A DNA stretch of 64,000 nt, from NCBI GenBank assembly GCA_016710745.1, contig JADJVB010000010.1:372001-436000 (forward strand), read 5' to 3'. The notes beneath the pieces are model-generated. The model was given only the letters and a program-made list of their open reading frames with translations, ran no database searches and was not told the origin of the DNA. Position 1 is the first letter of the stretch. Each line of letters begins with the position of its first letter. This document shows, one piece after another, positions 59,472 to 64,000 of the stretch. The position numbers were made by a program, and so were the translations under genes. This DNA comes from Chitinophagaceae bacterium. GTDB taxonomy: Bacteria; Bacteroidota; Bacteroidia; Chitinophagales; Chitinophagaceae.

Positions 59472-60233
59472 TTATCGGGCAGCTTCATCATGCAAATAAT
59501 CTTTGCGTTTTAATTCGAAATTTTTACCGAGGTATAAACGGCGCACCTGCTCATCATTGGCCAGTTCTTCAGCGGTGCCATGGGTGAATATTTTTCCGTC
59601 GATCAACAGGTATGCCCGGTCGCAGATCGAGAGGGTTTCATTTACGTTATGGTCGGTGATAAGTATACCAATATTCCTGAATTTCAATTTGGCAACAATA
59701 GCCTGAATATCTTCAACGGCAATGGGATCAACACCGGCAAAGGGTTCATCCAGTAATATAAATTTTGGATCAACGGCCAGGGCCCTGGCAATTTCGGTTC
59801 TTCTCCTTTCGCCGCCACTTAATGTGTCGCCGTTGTTTTTACGTACCCGTTGTAAATTAAATTCATCAAGCAAAGACTCTAATTTCTCTTTTTGAGCCTG
59901 TTTACTCAGCTTTGTCATTTCAAGCACCGCGAGTATATTATCTTCTACACTCAGTTTACGAAAAACGCTGGCTTCCTGCGGCAGGTAACCAATACCCATT
60001 TGCGCCCTTTTGTACATGGGCAATTTGGTAATATTGATATCGTTTAAAAAAACTTCACCTTCATCAGGCTTTACCAAACCAACCACCTGGTAAAAGGAGG
60101 TTGTTTTGCCGGCTCCGTTCGGCCCCAATAAACCTACGATCTCACCCTGTTTCACATTAAAGGAAACCTTATCAACAACCGTGCGGCTGCCGTAAATTTT
60201 TACAAGATCTTTGGTTTGGATGATTAAACTCAA
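59472..60233 (-). CDS. lptB: LPS export ABC transporter ATP-binding protein
   Basis: A 253-residue ABC ATPase. Walker A is LLGPNGAGKTTSF, Q-loop GYLPQEASVFRKLS, signature LSGGERRRTEIARAL, Walker B FILLDEPFAGVDP and switch His ILITDHNV. GVDPIAVEDIQ and ITDHNVNETLSICDRAYLL are LptB-specific. It drives lipopolysaccharide transport together with LptFG, which are not in the window. No ATG precedes the conserved IIQTKDLVKIYGSR; the TTG at 60233 is the best start (SLIIQTK). Confidence 0.93.
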   Translation of the reverse strand: MSLIIQTKDLVKIYGSRTVVDKVSFNVKQGEIVGLLGPNGAGKTTSFYQVVGLVKPDEGEVFLNDINITKLPMYKRAQMGIGYLPQEASVFRKLSVEDNILAVLEMTKLSKQAQKEKLESLLDEFNLQRVRKNNGDTLSGGERRRTEIARALAVDPKFILLDEPFAGVDPIAVEDIQAIVAKLKFRNIGILITDHNVNETLSICDRAYLLIDGKIFTHGTAEELANDEQVRRLYLGKNFELKRKDYLHDEAAR

Positions 60234-60448
60234 ACTGCTTTTTTTACAAAAATAAGCGAACAAAAACAAAGCCCGCAACTAATACGGGAGTTTACCAAAA
60301 TTTTAAACGGATTCTCTTACTTGCCTGGCTGACCTTAAAAGGGTTAAAACACCTGATTAAAAAAGGTTTATTAAATAACAGTCAGGGATAGGCTTCTTTT
60401 ATCTTCGGTTTTGCTGTACAGGCAGTTTATTCACTTAAAACCAAACTA

Positions 60449-61189
60449 ATGCAAAAGAAATTATTCTATTTATCGTTATTATCAGCACTGTGTACAACCA
60501 ACCTGTATGCCCAGGAAAAGGAAACGGCAAACACTAAAAATGTAGTGAAGCTGAACCTGTTTGCACTGGGGCTAAAAAATGTAACCCTTCAATATGAAAG
60601 GGCTGTTGCTAAAAAAGTTACGGTGGCAGGTACCCTGCGGTTTATGCCCAAGGGCAGTATTCCGCTAAAAAAAACCTTTATCAACTATGCCGATGATCCG
60701 GATGTGGAAAAACAGATCAATAATTTGAGCGTAGGTAATTTTGCTTTTATGCCCGAGGTAAGGTATTATTTTGGAAAAAGGGGCGCTTTTCATGGTTTTT
60801 ACCTCGGGTTGTTTGCCAACATGGCCAGTTACAGCGCAACCGTTCCGCTTGAGTACGACAATGGCGGAACCAAGGAAACCATCCCGATGACAGGGAAACT
60901 TACCGGAATAACCGGTGGATTAATGATCGGCGCCCAATTTAAACTCAGCAACAAAATTTACCTGGATTGGTGGATATTGGGCCCCAATTATGGAAGTTCA
61001 TCCGGGAGCTTAAGCGGCCAGAAGGTGATGGATGTTGATGAGCAGCAAGACCTGAGAGATGAATTAAGGGATTTAGATATACCGCTGACCAGGTTTACTT
61101 ATACCGTTACCGGAACAGGCGCTACTATGGATTTCAAGGGTCCCTGGGGCGGGTTAAGGTCCGGACTTTGTATCGGATTCAGATTTTAA
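60449..61189 (+). CDS. Putative outer-membrane beta-barrel protein (DUF3575-like)
   Basis: A 246-residue exported protein with a signal peptide (YLSLLSALCTTNLYAQ). The mature part has alternating beta strands: VVKLNLFALGLKNVTLQYERAVAKKVTVAGTLRFMP, FAFMPEVRYYFGKRGAFHGFYLGLFAN, GGLMIGAQFKLSNKIYLDWWILG, ending in GLCIGFRF with a terminal Phe, typical of outer-membrane barrels. VRYYFGKRG...GFYLG suggests the DUF3575 or related small-barrel group. A terminator follows. Confidence 0.75.
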   Translation: MQKKLFYLSLLSALCTTNLYAQEKETANTKNVVKLNLFALGLKNVTLQYERAVAKKVTVAGTLRFMPKGSIPLKKTFINYADDPDVEKQINNLSVGNFAFMPEVRYYFGKRGAFHGFYLGLFANMASYSATVPLEYDNGGTKETIPMTGKLTGITGGLMIGAQFKLSNKIYLDWWILGPNYGSSSGSLSGQKVMDVDEQQDLRDELRDLDIPLTRFTYTVTGTGATMDFKGPWGGLRSGLCIGFRF

Positions 61190-61209
61190 TATAGAAAAAG
61201 GCAGGAGAG

Positions 61210-61243
61210 CCCGGTGAAAGTCGATTTCACCGGGTTATTTTTT
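61210..61243 (+). terminator. Intrinsic terminator of the outer-membrane protein gene
   Basis: CCCGGTGAAA / TTTCACCGGG perfect 10-bp stem with a 5-base loop, then TTATTTTTT. Confidence 0.88.
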
Positions 61244-61307
61244 GGGGGTTTGCATGCTGCTGATTTACTGTGCAAATTTTCATTTTGAAGCCCGATATGC
61301 CTCAACA

Positions 61308-61340
61308 TTTTGATAATCTATCATAGCTTACCTAAGTTTG
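61308..61340 (+). promoter_or_regulatory. Two-box Bacteroidota promoter of metF
   Basis: TTTTG at 61308-61312 and TAAGTTTG at 61333-61340 with a 20-base spacer match the Bacteroidota -33/-7 layout. The metF ATG is 16 bases downstream. No SAM riboswitch is apparent in the short leader. Confidence 0.6.
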
Positions 61341-61356
61341 CATCTTAATTTAGTAA

Positions 61357-62310
61357 ATGAAAGTAACAGAGCATATAAATCAGGCTACCGACACACTTAT
61401 TTCTTTTGAAATTTTACCGCCGTTAAAAGGCAAGGGTATTCAGTCTCTATACCAGCATCTTGACCCCCTGATGGAGTTTAAGCCGGCTTTTATAAACGTA
61501 ACCTATCACCGTAGTGAACACGTTTTTAAGAAAACGCCCGATGGTACCTTTCAAAAAGTAGTAGTGCGTAAACGGCCGGGCACCGAAAGTATTTGTGCGG
61601 CCATCATGAATAAATACAATGTAGATACGGTACCCCATTTGATTTGTGGCGGCTTTGGGGTCAATGAAACGGAAGATGCCTTAATAAACCTGAATTACCT
61701 GGGTATCGACAATGTGCTGGTGTTACGTGGCGACGCCGCTAAAAATGAAACTGCTTTTTTACCCGAACCCGGCGGGCATGAATACGCCATCGACCTGCTA
61801 AAGCAGGTGCTTGACCTAAACGCCGGTAAATACCTCGAAGAAGACCTGAAAAATACCAGCCAGACAAAATTTTGTATTGGCGTTGCCGGGTACCCCGAGA
61901 AACATTTTGAAGCACCGAATATGGAAAGCGACCTGCACTACCTGAAGGAGAAAGTTGACCTGGGTGCCGACTATATTGTAACGCAGATGTTTTTTGAAAA
62001 TAAAAAGTTTTTTGCATTTGTAAAAGCCTGCCGGGATATAGGCATTACCGTTCCCATTATTCCGGGATTGAAGCCGATCTATACAAAAAAGCAACTGACC
62101 GTATTGCCTAAAATTTTTCATATCGACCTGCCAACTGCATTAAGCAGGGAGATCATTAAATGTAAAACCGATGAGGATGTTGAACAGGTGGGTACCGAGT
62201 GGTTGCTGCAACAATCGAAGGAATTAAAAGAATTTGGTGTTCCGGTGTTACATTATTACACCCTGGGAAGGCCGCACATAGTGGGCAATGTAGTAAGAGA
62301 AATATTGTAA
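61357..62310 (+). CDS. metF: Methylenetetrahydrofolate reductase
   Basis: A 317-residue FAD-dependent TIM-barrel enzyme making 5-methyl-THF for methionine synthesis. Visible are the N-terminal ISFEILPPLKGKGI, FINVTYHRSE, PHLICGGFGVNE, NVLVLRGDA, FCIGVAGYPEKHFEAPN and GADYIVTQMFFENKKFFAFV, with IIPGLKPI near the end. All are MTHFR signatures. Transcribed alone from its own promoter and ended by a bidirectional terminator. Confidence 0.95.
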   Translation: MKVTEHINQATDTLISFEILPPLKGKGIQSLYQHLDPLMEFKPAFINVTYHRSEHVFKKTPDGTFQKVVVRKRPGTESICAAIMNKYNVDTVPHLICGGFGVNETEDALINLNYLGIDNVLVLRGDAAKNETAFLPEPGGHEYAIDLLKQVLDLNAGKYLEEDLKNTSQTKFCIGVAGYPEKHFEAPNMESDLHYLKEKVDLGADYIVTQMFFENKKFFAFVKACRDIGITVPIIPGLKPIYTKKQLTVLPKIFHIDLPTALSREIIKCKTDEDVEQVGTEWLLQQSKELKEFGVPVLHYYTLGRPHIVGNVVREIL

Positions 62311-62313
62311 AAT

Positions 62314-62348
62314 AAAAACCCGCCAACTGAATGTGAAGGCGGGCTTTT
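62314..62348. terminator. Bidirectional terminator between metF and the parvulin-type gene
   Basis: CCCGCC / GGCGGG stem with a 13-base loop, followed by CTTTTC on the plus strand and TTTTTATTTT on the minus strand; it serves both convergent genes. Confidence 0.8.
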
Positions 62349-62364
62349 CATTTATCATATTTTG

Positions 62365-64000
62365 TTATGGCACTAATAAGGATTTAAAAACAGCCTCATT
62401 GATCTTAACCGGGTATTTCTTTTTCAACTCAGCTATCCAGTTGTCCTCCAGTGCATTTTGATAGTCGTTAATGGCCAGCCCTTTCGATTCTTCATAATTA
62501 CGTTGCAGGTTAGCTTCATATCGTTTAACCAGTTTAACAAAACTGGCATTGCCATCGGCCGGGTTCTCTGTGATCTTTGTAATGGCTCCGGCCTGCATAT
62601 CCGGATCAAGGGTTACCGGTATTTGGGCAAGATCGAACCTGCCCGAATCTGTTTGAATATTGTTATTGCTTTCCGCTACCAGCTGCCGCCAATCCTTTCC
62701 CGCTAAAATGGCCGACCTTCCGGTTTCTGCAATATCTTTATTGGCACAATTAAACATAATGATATCGGCGCTGGCCGCCCACAGGTATTTGTGTTTGTTT
62801 TGCTCATATACTTTTTGCAAACCCACCGTATCGGCCGCTGCCTTTCCCCAAATATTCTTCTCCATTATTTCAAACAGAACATTGCCCGCTTTAAACTCGT
62901 CCATTTGATACCGGAATTCGGCATTAAAATCTTCCAGGTGATCCCTGTAATACTCCATCACCGAAATGGTAAAGAATTTATCAATCAGCGCTGCGTTGGA
63001 TTCGCCCTGGTACAATTCTCCCGATCCTTTATAGTTTCTTATAAAGTCAAGCCAGTCTTTTCCCGTCAGTGTCTTTTTGGCAAAACTGCAAACAGGCTTA
63101 TTGGCTATCGGATATACAGCAAGGTTATCCGTTTTTGAATTTGGCTGGCTGATAACACTATCGGCATAGCGGAATAGATTTGCATCATTAACGGCGGTTA
63201 GTTTTTTAAAATTAACCTGCTTGAATATCTCTTTGGTAAACAGGTTTTTGGCAATATTTACCCGGGCATCCTTTTGAATATTTTGCTTCAGTTCGTATTG
63301 AAGTGTTTTGTCGTTTTTGTCGGCTGATACCGGTGTCTGAGATAATCTTTTTACGATATGATATCCGTATTCGGTTAAAAAAGGTTTGCTGATCTCGTTG
63401 TTCCGGGTGAGTTTGAATACTTCATTTTCGAACGACGACCGGTATTTGCCCGTACCAAACTCTGCCATTTCTCCACTATTGCCGTAGGTCACTTTATCAT
63501 CGCTGAACCACCTGGCCATCTTACCAAAGTCTTCGCCTTTTTGAAGCAACTGGTAAACGGAGTCTGCTTTTTTCTTAAATTCATTTCTTTCTGTTTCACC
63601 CGCTTGCGGTGGAACAGAAAATAGAATTTGGGCAACCTTCCATTTGCCCACAGCCTTTCTTTCGTCGATCAATTTAAACACATGCCAGCCGTTTTTTGAT
63701 TGGTACGGTTTGCTGGCCTGACCAGGTTTCAGATTATAGACAATATTTTCGTATTCATAAGGCAAGCTAAATGCGGTAATATAACCAAGGTTTGAGTGAT
63801 TGGCCTTAACCGGGGTGGTTTCACAAATTTTATCATAATCGGTTTTACCCGCTGCCAGTGCGCTGTAGATCTCCGATATTGATTTAGCTACTTTCTGGGT
63901 GTCACTCGGCTGCAGGGTAGCAGCAACAGGAATATAAAAATGCAATACCTGCAGATCTTTCTGACTGCGCTCAAAAGCTTCGTCGAGTAAACCATTGAGC
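62365..64000 (-). CDS. Parvulin-type peptidylprolyl isomerase (5' end outside window)
   Basis: The last 545 codons of a SurA/PpiC-like periplasmic foldase; the open frame continues past the right edge. The first visible rotamase unit is LGYITAFSLPYEYENIVYNLKPGQASKPYQSKNGWHVFKLIDER, and the second is WKVAQILFSVPPQ...YGNSGEMAEFGTGKYRSSFENEVFKL...YGYHIVKRL. A long alpha-helical region follows with no enzyme motif. The layout fits envelope chaperones that escort outer-membrane proteins. It is separate from the frameshifted ppiD-like gene near 9-11 kb. Confidence 0.87.
   Translation of the reverse strand, partial: LNGLLDEAFERSQKDLQVLHFYIPVAATLQPSDTQKVAKSISEIYSALAAGKTDYDKICETTPVKANHSNLGYITAFSLPYEYENIVYNLKPGQASKPYQSKNGWHVFKLIDERKAVGKWKVAQILFSVPPQAGETERNEFKKKADSVYQLLQKGEDFGKMARWFSDDKVTYGNSGEMAEFGTGKYRSSFENEVFKLTRNNEISKPFLTEYGYHIVKRLSQTPVSADKNDKTLQYELKQNIQKDARVNIAKNLFTKEIFKQVNFKKLTAVNDANLFRYADSVISQPNSKTDNLAVYPIANKPVCSFAKKTLTGKDWLDFIRNYKGSGELYQGESNAALIDKFFTISVMEYYRDHLEDFNAEFRYQMDEFKAGNVLFEIMEKNIWGKAAADTVGLQKVYEQNKHKYLWAASADIIMFNCANKDIAETGRSAILAGKDWRQLVAESNNNIQTDSGRFDLAQIPVTLDPDMQAGAITKITENPADGNASFVKLVKRYEANLQRNYEESKGLAINDYQNALEDNWIAELKKKYPVKINEAVFKSLLVP

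Noticed and set aside
61241..61356. Possible SAM riboswitch before metF
   Set aside because: The leader after the mapped promoter is only a few bases long and no SAM-type stem set is recognisable.

Overview
This window reads as a chromosomal segment of a Bacteroidota bacterium, most likely a Chitinophagaceae-type member. The reasons are type IX secretion (T9SS) C-terminal sorting domains, many Bacteroidota-restricted families (DUF2480, DUF3089, DUF3667, bacterial GH3, hybrid propeller histidine kinases), lipoprotein signal peptides ending in Ser-Cys, and promoters of the TAnnTTTG type instead of E. coli-like boxes. Genes are packed tightly on both strands, and convergent pairs often share or abut their stop codons. 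I see no tRNA, rRNA, CRISPR array or insertion-sequence transposase.

Layout. 1-8.6 kb is mostly housekeeping: a cupin, mnmG, an HNH protein, ybeY, feoA-like, nadD, chrA, a 2OG-Fe(II) oxygenase, a DUF3089 lipoprotein and nadA. An unusually long AT-rich gap follows (8.64-9.23 kb). 9.2-17.7 kb holds a frameshifted PpiD-like chaperone, DUF2480, a CorA transporter, a small lipoprotein, an RhlE-type helicase, an omega-amidase-like hydrolase and an S41 protease. 17.7-20.15 kb is an AT-rich accessory cassette: an XRE regulator with a 10-base homopolymer at its 3' end and two unrecognised exported proteins. 20.15-27.3 kb has thiL and an inositol-monophosphatase gene, separated by a decayed S23 gene inside 31-bp perfect inverted repeats, then two glycosyltransferases with homopolymer-associated frame lesions, a tiny lipoprotein and an aminotransferase.

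The most distinctive region is 27.4-44.3 kb: three giant T9SS-type surface proteins built from FG-GAP (integrin-alpha-like) blades, with a propeller-type histidine kinase and a LuxR-type response regulator between the second and third. Blade counts of 7, 14 and 14 fit one, two and two seven-bladed propellers. The third protein looks like a chimera of the blade types of the other two. An orphan sorting-domain remnant lies behind the first gene, and two different palindromic mini-elements are inserted in frame in the conserved N-terminal regions of the first and second. Together this suggests a recombining, possibly signal-regulated family of cell-surface or secreted proteins.

44.5-64 kb returns to metabolism: a sortilin/BNR-repeat exported protein, an exported MsrB, adk, a DinB-like protein with PaaZ, a YegP-like protein, an esterase lipoprotein, a membrane AraC-type regulator, enoyl-CoA hydratase, a decayed PGDYG-like gene, fabG, DUF3667, GH3, lptB, a putative outer-membrane protein, metF, and a parvulin-type isomerase truncated by the window edge.

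All functional calls come from reading motifs in the translated sequence; no database search was run. Several single-base homopolymer indels (ppiD-like gene, both glycosyltransferases) raise the possibility of assembly errors and should be checked before biological interpretation.
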